DNA from: Saururus chinensis
Taxonomy: Eukaryota > Streptophyta > Magnoliopsida > Piperales > Saururaceae
NCBI GenBank assembly: GCA_035235625.1
Contig: CP141144.1
Location: 21,883,014 to 21,947,013, forward strand
DNA: 64,000 bases
Direction: 5' to 3'
Position 1 is the stretch's first letter; the number at the start of each line of letters is the position of its first letter. The notes under the pieces are model-generated. The model was not told where the DNA came from. It ran no database searches and saw nothing but the letters and a program-made list of their open reading frames with translations. Shown piece by piece: positions 1-13,379 of the stretch. The translations under genes were made by a program, and so were the position numbers.

Positions 1-1547
1 CACTTGATTTACATTGAATAAGTGAAAGATACAAGCATCAATACACTTATTTTATTTTGATTGTTGCCATTCTCTATGCCCTTTGCCTTTTTTCAAGTAT
101 TTAGCTTCATCTTTTTTTTCATATTTATGCTTCTAATGGCTTTTTCTATAGTTCCCGTGACCTTGCAGTATATAATTTTTTATTCTACACCTTTGTTAGT
201 GTCAAGGGGGTGATACTTTCACATAACAAAAGATTTCTCATGTAGGCAGCCTTCTCCATCATCTTTAGAATTAATGATGACAATGTTTACATCAAGTGTT
301 AAAAAACATAAACATATCAAATATCAACCATCATGCAAAGAAATCCAAACCACTCAACTACCTTATACTACCTAATAGCATCAACATCGAAAAGTAAATC
401 AACCATATTATATATATAACCTTATAGATGATTTTGAATTCTCATAGTTAGTACTAAATCTTTCTACAAATCTATAGTGCATAAAGATTTGAAAAGAATT
501 ACAGATTGTGATAGGGGAAGGAAATTATGATTAAAATAGGCCATGACCTAAATTGTAAATATAGTTAAGTGGGTTATGGGACAAAAGCTTTCAAAAGACA
601 CTACTACCCTTGCCGCCCTCGGGCTCATGCAATGTGCTCATCTTCCTCATCTCTAGTCGCCTTCCACCTCGAAAGTGCTAGTGTTCATCATTTCAAGCCA
701 AAGCTTAGGCTGCACCTCCTCGCCTTCCTCATCTCCTATCACTTGTGGTTGCTCTACACCTTCTCATCTTCCTCATCTAGGGTTACTGGTGGAGGTCAGC
801 TATAAGCTCTACTTCATCTTCAACTATGCACCGCTAGAAGCTCACCAGGAAACTCCCTTTTCACATTTTGCCATTGCATCATCAACTATGCGCAGCAAGA
901 AGATTGACAAAAAGCTCCACTAGAAGGTTGTATGCAAGATGTTGTGGCACCCTTCTCCATGCTTTCTTTGTTCTATCTGCCTCCTCCTTGTTAGAAGTTT
1001 GCTCATAATTTTGGCCATATGCTCTGCCAGAAGTTGGCCCAAAAGCTCTTCCAGATGCTTGGCCAATAGAGGAAAAGAGGTTGAAGGTTGCCTAGAAGCT
1101 TGAAGTTAGAGCAACAAACAATGCGAGTACCATCTATTATGGACTTGTGCTCTAGGATTCAAAGATAATCCGCCAACAATAGCATGATAGGATCAAATTA
1201 GAAAATGTTGTGAAGGGAAGTAGTTGGAATGTGATTACGACATAGTTGTGACGGGGTTGCAACATGTGTGCGATAGAGTTGCGAGGAAGATCCTCCTAAT
1301 TGGGATGTCTAGTAAATGTCATTGCAACAAAGTCTCTAGCATCTCAACTACACCGCCAACCCATCGCAAAACATTCACATCGAAATTAACTTGGTTGTAT
1401 AGGGGATGCTAACATGAAAGGAGTTGAGACGTAGTTTCAAGATTATCACAATTAGGATGACTAGTAACTGCCATAGCAAGTGGTTCGTAATTGTCATCAT
1501 AAGTGGTTTGCAATTGCCATCGAAACAACGGTGTTTTGCATTGCAAG
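1..1547. other. Unassigned old repetitive sequence, left flank of a solo LTR
   Basis: No convincing gene is visible; the short open frames here have no recognisable domain. From about 1225 to 1530 there are many scattered short motifs of the GTTGCRA / ATCGCAAC type. The same motif family recurs at about 4980-5240 and 8840-9010, so these stretches are probably parts of one older element (possibly subterminal repeats of a DNA transposon) that was later split by LTR insertions. The last five bases, GCAAG at 1543-1547, are the left target-site copy of the neighbouring LTR. Confidence 0.4.
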
Positions 1548-4500
1548 TATCATGCCCAACGCATACCACCCCCAAACCGAACCCAGTTCAAGGAGGTAGT
1601 ATCACGCTGTGCGATGAAGTATAGTTGGATTGTGGAAGACTTAACCCATCCTTAGTTAGAACACTATAGAGTTGCACACGTACCCTCTGTACAAAAGCAA
1701 AATGAGCAATAAAAGACTACTAATTAAACATTAGTCCACACACATACCCACAAACTTAGTCATAAAACAACCTCTACATGGCTAAAGTATGGTCTAAGCC
1801 CACAATGGCTAATAAGAGTCCTAGCCAACATTGGCTACATAGAAGTAGCTATGTTTATACTTGTCTAGGTCTAGCATGATGTTATAATTGTCTAGAACTT
1901 ATATTTTGATATTTTCACCACACTTGCTTCATGATTCCAGTAGGGTAGGATTATGATAAAATTATGGATGCATGTATATAACACTGATTACGACTTATTC
2001 ATGTTTCATATGTCTTAGCTTAGACTTGAATGATACCACTTATGTACACATTTGTGTAGATAATTGTGATGTTATTTGACACCAATGGATCATGTTTGAT
2101 GCACATGTGGACTGATGTAATTGTGTCTCTTGTATTTGGACTCATATAACATTGCTCATGTATGTACCATGTTACATACATCATGAAAATGATTTATAAA
2201 TAAGATTAATTGTGATTAGATGTGTTTGATTGTTTGGACACAATTGGATTCCATTGGTTGTTAAATTAATCGATCAAAGGCTTATTGAATTGGTTTTGAG
2301 TCTAAAAAGGCCATGATTTCATTTTGAGTTCCTTTGAGAACTTGGTACCTCCCCGGGTTGAGAAGAGTGGAATGTTATATGTATGTTATTTGATAAGTTA
2401 TCTAGACCCTAAGAACCTAGGATAGTATATCCAAGTACACTGGCTTACCACGTATAGTGCTTGGGACTTTGGTCTTGATGAGCCATTGTGCTCGGGAGTT
2501 CGGTCTTAATGAGCAGTTATGCTTGGGGCTTTAGTCTTGATGAGCAGTGGTGCTTAGGGTTTTCGATCCAGATAAGCAGGTTTATTTCTCTATATTTGTA
2601 AGACATTCAGCATGTATTATTGCATGTGTACGAAAGATTATGCTCATTGACACATGTAGTGTAGGAATAATAGAGCTTATGTTACACATGTGGTTAATGT
2701 TTAATTTGTATGATATGCAGAATAGTGTGTTTGACACACTTGATTTGCATGGTGAATGTTTTCATTGAGAAATAGATATGAATGATATGTTTATGTTAAG
2801 AAGTGATTCATGCAACATGTGATGATTATGATGATGAATTTCACAATATGTTTACACATGAGGTGTATGTGTGTTATAAGTTATGTTTAGACCCATGATG
2901 TGCAAGAGGCATGAGTATGTGATGATGAGAAGATATGGGCCATAACATGATATGCAGGTAGTATAAATATGTGATGATGTGATATGTCATTTAGCATGAT
3001 ATGCAAGTGACATGTATATGTGATGATGTGATATGTCATGTAGCATGATATGCATGTAGTATGAATATGTAAGGATGTGATATGTTATATAGCATGATAC
3101 GTAGGTGGCATGAAAATGTGTCAATGAGATATATTTCACATAGTATGATATTTAAGTGGCACGAGGATGTGTTGATGAGATAACATGGAATACATGATTC
3201 ACCTAAAATTAATATAACATGTGCAAATATATATTTACATCATCATTGCCATACTTACTGGAATCATGGAGAAACAAGAAGAAATCAGAAAAATCTCACT
3301 TGAAATTGTGCATATACTCATTTATTCCATACTAGCTTAAGTAGATGTTTTAGCATAATCACAACATGTAACTTATATATTTTAGTAAAAATAGTAAATA
3401 AACTCCAATCAATGTGAAAAATTACAAAAACCTACTTCGTAGGATTAATTAACATATAAATAAATTTTATATGAAAATAAGTATAAAAATAATTTTGGTG
3501 ATTTAATTAATGAGACTATGTAGTTCTGTCATAATCATTGACCTTCAAATTATGACTTTTCCATTGACTTATCGTGCTCTAAATAACTTGAAATTTTTAT
3601 AGCATACTCATAACCCATATATCAAGCCATCTTAAAAAGATACTTCTAAACACAAACAGAGAGTTGTTTTACTGTACAACATGTATTTTAAAAATATAAT
3701 AAGTACATATTATTCTAAAAAAAATAAATAATTAAGAATATAATCTAGAAATGTTAATATACTTTAGAAAAAATTTGAGAGAAAAACATAAAATAAAAGT
3801 ATCCGAAACATGGTCGTGAATCCAAAATAAAGAGCTATTTGTGTTGTTTTGAACAGGTAGCCATTAGATCGGCGCACTAGCAATCTAACTGTCATGACAT
3901 AACTGTTTGAAAAAATGGGTAGTTTGAAAAGTTGGCCATTAGATTAGCCCACTGGCACTCTAATGGTTAGGGGGACAGATATGTAAAAACAAGTCATCTT
4001 CTTCTTCACGAAACCAAACCAAAATTCTTCTAAAAGTCAATAAAATTTGCTAAAACTTCATGAAACTTCATATAATCATTACCCAAGCCTAAAATATGAT
4101 AAATCTAACATTTTTTATGTTTAAAATATAAAAAGAACTATAAATCATGTATTTTTAATAAATCACTATTACCCATCAAGATAAATCAAAAGCTCAAAGA
4201 AACTCACAATAATGACATTTCAAAGAAGAATACCTCTTAGAAAGGAAACCTTTTACCTAAAAGAAGTCCGTGGATGGAAAATGAAGCTTTACTCTTCAAG
4301 AAAAATTAGGTTTTTAGTTAATACTTAATTCAAATCAACTATTAAGCTTAAATAATCATGAAATAAGTAGATCAATGATTTCATTTAATTAAAAAAAGAT
4401 AATCACCCATCTAGGATTTGAAATCAAAATTAAAAATAGTAATTTTATTGGGATAAATCAAGAATCCATTTGGGGAAAGTGATGATACAAGAGATTAAGA

Positions 4501-4685
4501 GTAAAATCAGAAGATTAGAGCTAAGAACTCGCCTAGATCGGATTTTCCTCTTTAAGTAGTGGGATTAGGGCACCACCTTGCCTCCCTTAACCCCAAAAAT
4601 AAGTTAAACCGACAATTTTAGCAAAACTACACAATAGTACACAATTAAATAGAACTTAAACCAGGTTAAGGTTAGAGATCTTAGA
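1548..4685 (-). mobile_element. Solo LTR of a long-LTR Ty3/gypsy-type family, minus orientation
   Basis: The segment is bounded by the exact 5-bp duplication GCAAG (1543-1547 and 4686-4690). Read on the minus strand it starts TCTAAGATCTCTAACC, matching the start of the LTR at 16801 (TGTAAGATCTATAACC). Its end at 1548 (TATCATGCCC on +) matches the reverse complement of the end of that LTR at 31234. No coding domain is inside, so it is read as a solo LTR of about 3.1 kb. Both termini have decayed from TG..CA. The outer thirds are in minus orientation, but about 1850-3190 reads in plus orientation relative to the same family, which implies an internal inversion. The element has no insertions at the two sites where the 16801-31234 copy was hit, so it serves as an empty-site reference. 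Confidence 0.75.
1850..3190 (+). repeat. Inverted middle segment within the solo LTR
   Basis: This stretch is collinear on the plus strand with 17800-18386, 22563-22921 and 27623-27980 of the related LTR (for example CTTGGTACCTCC at 2341 and 18294, and the AGCTTATGT stretch near 2680 and 22910). The flanking parts of the same LTR, 1548-1850 and 3200-4685, match that relative only as reverse complement. Breakpoints are approximate because the copies are old. Confidence 0.6.
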
Positions 4686-4690
4686 GCAAG

Positions 4691-5749
4691 TGCTTCGCAA
4701 CATAATGTGGTGCATAAAAAATCACATTGGCGGTATAGGGGATGTAGGGGAATGCAAGTTAGTTTGATAGTTAATAATGAAAGAAATTTGTGTTACATGA
4801 GTAAGTAACATTATTGTATCCATGTGCAGAGTCCACCATCAAAGATAAGAGTACTACAGTGTTGTGGGGGAACTATTCAATACAACCCAAAAATTAAAAT
4901 TCAAGATAGTAGTAGGTTTCAATCATTTACAATATGTAGGAAAGGAGGATAATATCAGTTCATTTCTGCAATAGAAAAGTGGAATTGTTCAAAAAAATTT
5001 TACAAGGATGTCATGAATCATTGCAAATCTCATCGCATACCATACCAAGAATTATCACAAACCATCACAAGAATCATAGCAAACCATTGCAACCTAATAT
5101 AATCCATCACAAGAATCATTGCAAACCATCACAAAACAATTGTAAGAGACATTTAACCATCATAACAATCATCACAAATACTACAAACAACCATCGCAAC
5201 CTAAAATAACCCGTTGCCTCCATCACAACATAATATAACACATTATAAAACTCAACACAACAATAATCGGAAAATACCACTGACGTGCCATTAATTTGAC
5301 CAAATTAATCTCAACAACTTATGTTGGAGAGACATGAGTAGAGTCAAATGGGATGGGGATGATAGATGGTTCTAATCAATATATGGAAACACAATTAGAA
5401 TCACAATATACATTAAAAATAAATTACCATAATGAATGCATGTATGAAATGTCAATCTAGAACCTACTTCATGGAAATCAGCTGGGTTAGTGTGTGTAGC
5501 GTCAGAATTGATAGGGATGATGACATTTTTGGCATGCATAGTGTATTGAGCATATCTGTCTAACAATAATCAAGTTTATTAAATCCATTGAATATAAAAC
5601 TGTAATTCATGTCACTTACAACTTGGACTGGTTCAAAAGGAATTATGGAATCAAATTGAATAGGAATGATTAATTGTTGTTGGAATATGACCAAAACTCT
5701 TGGCAAGACTAGAGTTGAAATAGGCAGTCTGGATGATGGTAGGAATGGT
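4691..5749. other. Old repetitive sequence between two solo LTRs
   Basis: No gene is recognised. About 4980-5240 is a degenerate array of CATCACAA / CCATCGCAAC-type motifs, related to the motifs near 1225-1530 and 8840-9010. Removing the LTRs at 1548-4685 and 5755-7836 would rejoin this stretch with its flanks. Confidence 0.4.
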
Positions 5750-5754
5750 GGCTA

Positions 5755-7836
5755 TGTAATACCCCGTCTAACCAAGGGGGTTAGAGGTAATTAGAAGATT
5801 TTTTTGATAAATTATAGAGAGTTTCAGAGGTTAAAAGCTTCATATATAAGTAGAGCTCAAAGAAACGATTGTAGTGAATCAAAGAATGCGCAAAATGGAG
5901 GTTGGGACCGAAACTTATGACATCAAGAAATGTGCAATATAGGCAGAACCCACTTGAAAATAGCGGGATATATTTCTTTAAGTGGGTCAGTATCAAAGGG
6001 CTCATCAATACGAGTCTAACGGTACCAAGAACATGTGAATCCAAATCCGGGGTAGGAAGCTGAGTGCATTTGAAAATTTGTTTAAAAAAGAAAAGAAAAT
6101 AAGGCGTGTGCATGATGAACTCTAGAGGCACGCACTATTGCAACGCGCGTAACGCATGGTTGCAATGCACAGTTAGCATGTGTGTTATGTGTGGGCATCG
6201 TGCCTCGCGTAACAATGGGCATTGCCATTTGACGTGGCGCAACGCCGCAGGTTTTGGCTCGGCTCAACCTATTTATACCCCCATTTCATTTTGTTTTTCA
6301 CACTAAAACTTGTTTTTCTCTGTTTTTGAGCATTTTGAGTCCAATTAAGGCCGTTCAAGAGGCGTTCTTGACTAAATTGAGCATGCTCTACGCAATGGAG
6401 GGATCCTTTTCTAGATTTGGAGGCAATATAAGGAGGAAACATCCCAAGAGAAGGAGAGGTCCTGCCCATTGTCCTCAAGCACCGACAAACTTCATTTTCT
6501 ATGTTTCTAAGCTTCCTGACTCTGATTTAGATCATTCAAGAAGCGTTCTTGACTAAATCGAGAGCCCTCAATGTAATGGAGTGGTCATTTTTCAAGTTGG
6601 AGACTGTATAAGGTGGAAACATTCCAAGACTCTGCATGTCATCCTCGAGCTCAATGAACTTCTCTTTCTCTATTTCTGATCATCCTAGCTCCGATTTAGC
6701 CCATTTATGAGGTGCTCTCAAGTGAATTGAATGTATTCTACGCAATTGAGGGGTTCGTTCTCTTAGTTGGTAATGGTATGAGGAGGAAATTCTTCGATAT
6801 AATGAGAGGCTTGCCCATCATCCTTGATCACCGGAGAATGAAAAATTGGCCACGAATAAGACAGGGTTTTGTCTGCAGTTGCTAAGTCACAACAAGAGAA
6901 GCGATCCGGAGTCGGGGAGGCTCTGTCCTCCACCGAAGAGCCACCCAGTAAGAGAAACATCCCCAAGCTAGAGGAGGTTCAGTCCATTGCCGCTATATCA
7001 GAAGGGGAGGATGCCCAAAAGGAACAAGCAACCCTGAATGCCTCTATCTTGTGAGACATCAAAGGAGTGTAAGTGTTTCTAACCTCCCGTTTAAATTATA
7101 AAATGCATGTGCTAAATTAGGATATGTTCCAAGCTATGATACTTTGTGTTCTGATCTGCTATGTTTTGATGTTACCTATTTATGTTCCGTCTTGCTCTAA
7201 GGTAGAGCGAGATGTTTGGTGTGTGTGCCCAGTCTCGGCTCAGTGATAGAGGGAGACAGGTAATGTGCTCAGTCTCACCTCAGTGATAGAGTGTGATTAT
7301 GTTTGGTCTTGGCTTAGTGATAGAGTGAGAGTGTGAATGTGTTTGATCCCGCTTTGTGGTAGAGCGAGATGTGCGATTTCGTTGATTTATTAACTTCCAC
7401 TTGACTCCAATAGATTACGAGTTTCAGTGTAACTCTAAATTGAATATTATATATACATATTTTAACGTATATGGTTTTGTGATGCTTGATGTATGTAATA
7501 GCCGTTAGGCAAAACTACGTTCGGATCCAATCATATTGGAATGATATTGTAAATGTTATCCAATATGTACGTATGCAACCAAATGCAAGGCAACGTTGGC
7601 CCGATCAAAATTCATTATAATTATAAGTTTTATTCTAATTTATACACAATGAACTATGAAGCTTTGTCGTGTGTATGTGAACGTTACAACCGAGTCTACG
7701 CACGGGGAAGCTTTGAAGCTCCATACTGCATAGATGAACATTGTACCTCTCACACATAGATGATGATTCCTGGCTTATGGAAAGAAAATTTTTTATTAGA
7801 GATTTTGTGGGTGCCGGCTCGGGTTAGGGGATTATA
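5755..7836 (+). mobile_element. Solo LTR, 2.08 kb, with 5-bp target duplication GGCTA
   Basis: It begins TGTAATACCCCG, a typical plant Ty3/gypsy LTR start, and ends GGGGATTATA, which reads as a decayed GGGGATTACA. The 5-bp repeat GGCTA lies immediately outside on both sides (5750-5754 and 7837-7841). The interior has no retroviral-type domain and contains small repeats of GGTAGAGCGAGATG / CAGTGATAGAG type near 7200-7370. The short open frames inside have no family resemblance and are not called as genes. Confidence 0.75.
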
Positions 7837-7841
7837 GGCTA

Positions 7842-9500
7842 GTAATACTCTTCTAGGTAGGACAACTTTGTTAGCCCCAATTTGGGTTTTAATGGCTGTG
7901 ATGAATTGATCTAGAGAGCTCGTAGCACTACTTATACCTCTTTCTACTAGAGATGATGCTTGTCTTTCCCTTGTACAATGTCCAAACAATGATGCATCAT
8001 GTTCTTGATGAGATGCATGACCATGCTCCTCAAAGGGAGATGCTTCATCATATTCACGAGGAGAGGAGGCACTCTCATCCAATCTCTAAAACAACCTTCT
8101 TCCCCTCATTGATGTCGACGCTTTCGTCTTAATTCATGTCTTGGAAATGTTCAGGGTGAGAAGCTCTTTCTCTTGGGTAAGGATGGGAATTGGAGCTGGA
8201 GGTGGAGATGGCCATGGAGGTATGCTTATTGTACGATACTTTGAGAGTCCAACTCTTTTCTCAAACACCTTGTACCTCTAATTGAGAGATGCAATTTCTT
8301 TATGTATACTGTACTTCATAGCATTGTTCTCTTCTCTGAGTTTCATGTTGATGTTGTACATGTACTAGTTGTTCTAGCACATTTTCTTCATGTGCTCATC
8401 TCTCTTATCTTGCTTGGTGCTCTCATCTACCCTGGTCCTCTTAGCATTATCCTCATCAGATTGGGAGGGGGCTTGGGTGGCCTCCCCCTTGCTGGTTGAC
8501 TTCCTAGTGCACTACCTCTTAGCAGATGGTCAATAGGGGATTAGGATGTTGCATACATCAATCTCTTCCTTGATTGAGATGCTAGAGCTAATAGCTTATG
8601 TTGCTACCTCTTCATTTGTCATTTCAACCGCTTCAATTTGCTAGTTCTTAACAAGGTGCTACCCTCCCTCAATGATGGGGGGAAAAATAGACTGACTAAT
8701 TTCAAAATCGAGGTATTTCATTAGAATTCTTCTCATGCCATCCCATTGATGCATCAGACTAAAATTTCAGTACTATAGAAAAAAATACAATTCAAGGTTA
8801 GTCAAATAAATAATGCATATTTTCTGTGACATGCTGCTCTGGTATTATGATGTAGATTGTGATGGTATGTAGTTAGTTGAAATGGAATTACGAGGCATGT
8901 TGCGATGCGGTTTACTGTGCAGTTTCCTACATTGCCATCACAACATGCATTGCAAATCCATCACAACCTCCACTAACCCATCGCATTAAACCATCTCAAT
9001 ACCATTGCAACTAATAGTAACAATTATCACTATAAATATGCATCACTATATCAATCCCAACATACAAATATATCATCAAAATACAATAGCATGTTAAACA
9101 AGATAGTCATTGAGCCCATACCTATAACACTATCGTACAACCAAACATATTGAATATTTTCTTGTATATGCTATTAGTCGTATTCTTCACTTTGTGTCAG
9201 AGTTAAGTGTATACCAACTTGCCCCAAGGTGCATTCTAGAATGCTTTAAGTTTTGGGTCATCTATTAGGTTGACAAGTGTTTAATCTAAACCATATGTTC
9301 AAAGTTCAACGTTTGTATTGTAGAGATTGTTTGAATCATAGGAAAGTGGTTCTTCGGATCTTCGTAGTTGAATTTTTAGAGAGGATCATGCACTCGTGAT
9401 GAAGTAGAGGATATGATGGATGTCCCCAAGGAGATTGGTGATGTGTGAAGTGGGTAAAGAATCACTAGTGGTTTTCTGCTCGATAATATGGGTAAACCGG
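7842..9500. other. Unassigned transposon-like sequence
   Basis: A minus-strand open frame of 110 codons (7750-8082) overlaps the end of the preceding LTR and shows no recognisable domain. Sequence from 8100 to 8770 has fragments of acidic, coding-like reading on the minus strand, broken by stops, which I cannot assign. 8840-9010 is rich in CATCGCAAC / GTTGCGATG motifs as in 1225-1530. I see no intact gene. Confidence 0.35.
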
Positions 9501-9506
9501 TGAAGG

Positions 9507-9880
9507 TTACTTTGTATCAAACACTATTTCATAGTGTATTTGTTGTAGTGTAGATGTCAACCTATATTGTGATTCTCCTATGACATTCAATAAGGCACTA
9601 AGGGCTTTACTGTTTTGATTTGCAAGTTTAGTCTCATTCTCATCCCATTCAGTTTCATCTTTTAGAATATAATTCCCTTCCTCATCTTTGGTCATTGAAG
9701 GGCTCCGGCCTTTAACAACCACTTTCCAGGCATTCCCATTAAACACTTCTATAAATGTTCTCGTCCTATTTTCTCAATATGAGAAATTCTATCCATAAAA
9801 AAGGGAGGTATGTTCATTGGATTTCCTAAGTCCCCATATTTATTTATTGAGTTATTGAAACAAGCCATTGATTTTAATCC
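9507..9880 (-). pseudogene. Copia-type gag fragment (decayed)
   Basis: On the minus strand the translation contains YGDLGNPMNIPPFF, then NFSY(stop)ENRTRTFIE, then NAWKVVVKG and EWDENETKLANQNSKAL. This order matches the N-terminal part of plant Ty1/copia Gag (UBN2-like region, normally FSYWKxRMxxFI followed by SEWDEDDxKLAxxNxKAL). The Trp of the SYW motif is now a stop codon, a frameshift separates the first motif from the rest, and the reading ends at 9507 soon after STLQQIHYEIV. It is therefore a broken gag. The element runs leftward; its LTR/leader would lie to the right. Confidence 0.7.
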
Positions 9881-11352
9881 AACAAAAATAACTGAACACC
9901 ACAATTTAAGCACTTAAATCAAAGAAAATTATAAGAGAAGCAACAAGAAATCTTGGGCACATAAATAAGCATGTTTAATCAAGCATTTCTAAGAGAAAAC
10001 AAATAATCTTAAGAAAAATTCATAATTCAAACCCTAGCATAAGAAATCTACCCAAGAAATCAAACTATGGAAGTTTAAACAAGATTATGAAGCACAAACA
10101 TGTCAAATTAGATTGATATCATGAAGCAAAATAAAATTTTTAATAATTAATACTCAACTACCACTTGTGAGTTTAATATCCATCTAGAAGAATATAACAG
10201 ATAATTAGATTGCCCTTAGTCTGATTATCTATAAAGATAAAGACTACGAGTTCTAGCCTCTTTACACATAATTTTTATACACTACAGAATTAAGTAAACA
10301 TTATTTCAAAACTCACTCATGATGAATCAATCATTCAAACCATAAGATTTCAATCCACACATAAAACACACATCAATTAGAAGTGGAAAACCCAAACTTG
10401 TGTAAAAAAGTATAGCTATTCTACACCAGAACCAAATCAATGTACTACTAGCAAGCAAGACAATTTATTTTGACACAAGCAAAACACCAACCTTTATTTT
10501 GACTCTAACACAAATTCCTTTTGTTTAGATCTCCATAAGTCTTTGTTGTTGCTAGCCTTCAAGTGTTCTCCCTCCAGGACTTGAAACTTCTTCTTCCTCA
10601 CTTTGTCTTTGTATTCTTTTAGCTATCACCAAACCCGTCTTGTTATATTAACTTCGGCCTCCTTGAGAAATCTTCAATCTCCTATTGAAGATATACTACA
10701 AGTCATCTTTGAAATCTCTATGTCAAATTTCCTTTTAGTTGTGGAAAAGTTTCATGAATTCACCATTGATCTTCAACTCAAAGCTTCATGTGAATCCTCC
10801 TTGGAAAAGATACAAAAGGTAGAATCATTTTTTCTCTAATCTCCTCTAGGTTTTCTCTCTCAAATTTTGTGATTTCTTAATCTTTATATAGCTCATTAAG
10901 TATATTTGGGTATTTGACTTGAGTAAGAAAAGAAATTAAAATCATAATTGCTTAATTAGTGTAACTAATCCTTAAAGCGATTGATCGCTCACTATTTATT
11001 TTGTGCATGATACTTCAAATGATCGATTGATTAACAAAGGTGATCTATCGATAACTCTGAGCTTCATTTTACATAGGGCAAAAGAAATTGTCAACAATCA
11101 TTCTAATCAACTGTATATCCAATGATCGATCGTTCTATCTATATTTTTATTATTTTGTTCTTTTTACCATAAATCCTTCTAAAACCTTTCCAACCACTAT
11201 TAAAACTTGTCCAAGTGATTTGGGTATTCAAATATGATCTAAATAAGCTTCAAAAACCTTCAACATTTTTTAGTCTTCAGTCTTGATCAATAAAAATATG
11301 TCTACTCCTATTTTTTAAGTTTGTCAATTTCAAATTTGACTCGACTACAACA
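9881..11352 (-). mobile_element. Probable Copia LTR and leader, minus orientation
   Basis: This non-coding AT-rich sequence lies upstream (minus sense) of the Copia gag fragment. Read on the minus strand it starts TGTTGTAGTCGAG at 11352, a plausible LTR terminus, directly beside decayed gypsy RNase H sequence. The part around 10850-11150 contains several GATCGATC-like motifs and resembles sequence downstream of the Csl gene (43200-43560) and of its duplicate (21850-22160). The inner LTR end and primer-binding site could not be fixed. An 78-codon frame at 10603 has no family resemblance. Confidence 0.45.
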
Positions 11353-11399
11353 AGATTTAATAATATTCTAAGACTTAATATATTCACAAGGTTTCTAGA

Positions 11400-11736
11400 C
11401 ATAATTTTAATATAGAAATTAGCCAATAACCTTGACATACGACTAATTTGTTCTTACACATGCCTAGCAGTTAATATATCTTGGCTATCAATTTGCTTGA
11501 GCACAATCTGATCAGAATAGAGAATAAACTTTGCATTAATCAAATAATGCCTCTATTATCGAAGTGTTTTAACTACAACATAAAGCTCAACACCATAAGC
11601 ATTATATCTTACTTGACAATTTCTCATTGAAATATGCAGTTGGGCGACCCCCATGACTTAGGACTTCTCCCATACCAACCCTAGAAGTATCACAATGTAG
11701 TTCAAAAGGCTGGGCAAAGTTAGACAAGACTAACAT
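11400..11736 (-). pseudogene. Ty3/gypsy RNase H fragment (decayed)
   Basis: Minus-strand translation reads LVLSNFAQPFELHCDTSRV, then GMGEVLSHGGRPTAYFNEKL, and later YNAYGVELYVVVKTLR, HYLI.AKFILYSDQ and SQDILTARHV. This is the order of the retroelement RNase H domain that follows reverse transcriptase in plant Ty3/gypsy polyproteins. The catalytic Asp of the ELHCD motif is visible. Stops interrupt the frame (after KTLR and after ARHV), so it is dead. Upstream (minus sense) sequence is cut at 11736 by an LTR, and the reverse transcriptase palm region that should precede it is not present in the window. Confidence 0.8.
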
Positions 11737-13375
11737 TGTCACTCCCTGGCACCCGCCCGACCCGAGCTGAACTTAGTCCAGGGACCACCACACGGGCCAA
11801 CTAAATTGCATTGCAAAAAACTTTAACCCTAAAAATTGGGTATTCAACACAAACACGGAGTCGCACACCCTTAATCCTTTGTACAAGTGTAATATGGTAA
11901 AATAAAAGAGGATAATAACTCTGAAATAAATCCTCAAACATAACCCACATGCTAATAGCCTGAGCTGACACATGGCTTGAAATAAATAAAATATGAGACA
12001 AGTGTAAAAGTAGAAGATACACACGAGTCATAAACATAGTAACCCACACAAGTTGTCTTATGATCATAATAACATAAATCAGAAAACAAAATAACATCCA
12101 GAAGCATCCATGCTTAATCCCAAGTATATCCCAGTTGTCCCTCATATAGGGAATCCTGATCAACTGCATGTCATACCATGCAACCCCAAAACAAAAACTA
12201 GAAATAAGGGTAAGTAAAACTCAGTAAGGTTTGAAATATGGTAACATTAATAAGAAAACAAACATGGCACATTAACATGGTAATTCAGATCAACATTTCA
12301 CATAATATCCTCATTCTGATTAACCCCCTTACCATACAACTATCTCATTCATACTAATCATGGTATATATAACCACACATGCACATTAACATCTAATCAT
12401 GGATTCCAGCATAAATCTTGGGTGGAAACCATCAATCAAGTCAAGTGTTACCACATGCTAAACATATGCAAGCATATTCACACCACATGCAAGCATATTC
12501 ACACCACACTTAAATCTAAACATGACACTATCATTCACCCATAATTTATCCACATTATATAAAGACATATCAGTTCATTAGCATGCCATAATCCAGTTGA
12601 ATCATGCTTAAAATATAAGGAATCATTCAATCATAGATTAAAGACGAACAATCTTAACATGTGTAGCCAACAACATGCAATTTCACATAAAACTTAAATA
12701 CTCTTCATAATTTTTCTACATTAATAACGTGCCCCTCCAGTGGCTCATTCTAGCTCAAATTACTCCACATAAACATTAGAAATGGTATTTAAGAGTAAAA
12801 TAAAAAAAAGCAAAAGAAACAAAATAGCCAAAACTGCAGTATAATCATTCAATCGGCTTGTAGGGCAGGTCGAACGCTAGCTGTTCGATTATCCTAAGAG
12901 GCCGTTCGATCGGCACAATGACAAATCCTAGTTCGTCTTCCCCACTTCAAATTCCAAACTAAAACTTTACATACTCTTCATAAATCACCAAATAACATCC
13001 CCAAACTTCATTATAATCCAATCCATGCTTCCAGTTAAACAAATCTAGCCATTACTAACCATAAACCCTAAGAAATTTCATTAAAAATCAAGTCTTTCTC
13101 AATTCATCATTAAAGCTCATAATCATGAACCACATCAAAACATAAATCCGAATCACATAAATGTTTGAGACTAAAACACTTACCTTCCAACAAGTTCTTG
13201 ATAAGAAATGGCTCCTTAAACTCCTTCAAAACCTACCCAAAAAATATGATTTTTATTAATACTTCTCAAATCTGATTTTAAAACACCTAAAACCTTCAAG
13301 AACAAGTAAATTTAGGGTTCAAGAAGCTTAAAAACGAAATTCTTTTGAAATATAAAACCAAATATGTAGTTTTTG
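11737..13375 (-). mobile_element. LTR fragment of the same family as 16801-31234, minus orientation
   Basis: It begins TGTCACTCCC, the reverse complement of an LTR end ending GTGACA, as at 31234. Further right, the stretch near 12176-12240 matches the reverse complement of 28075-28165 (shared ATGCAACCCCAAAA and ACTCAGTAAGG-like words). The region near 12850-12930 resembles 17400-17510 reversed. It lies in the gypsy element just after the RNase H reading. Its expected start is not seen because GA-rich CACTA sequence takes over at about 13376, so the LTR is truncated or interrupted. Confidence 0.55.
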
Positions 13376-13379
13376 AGTA

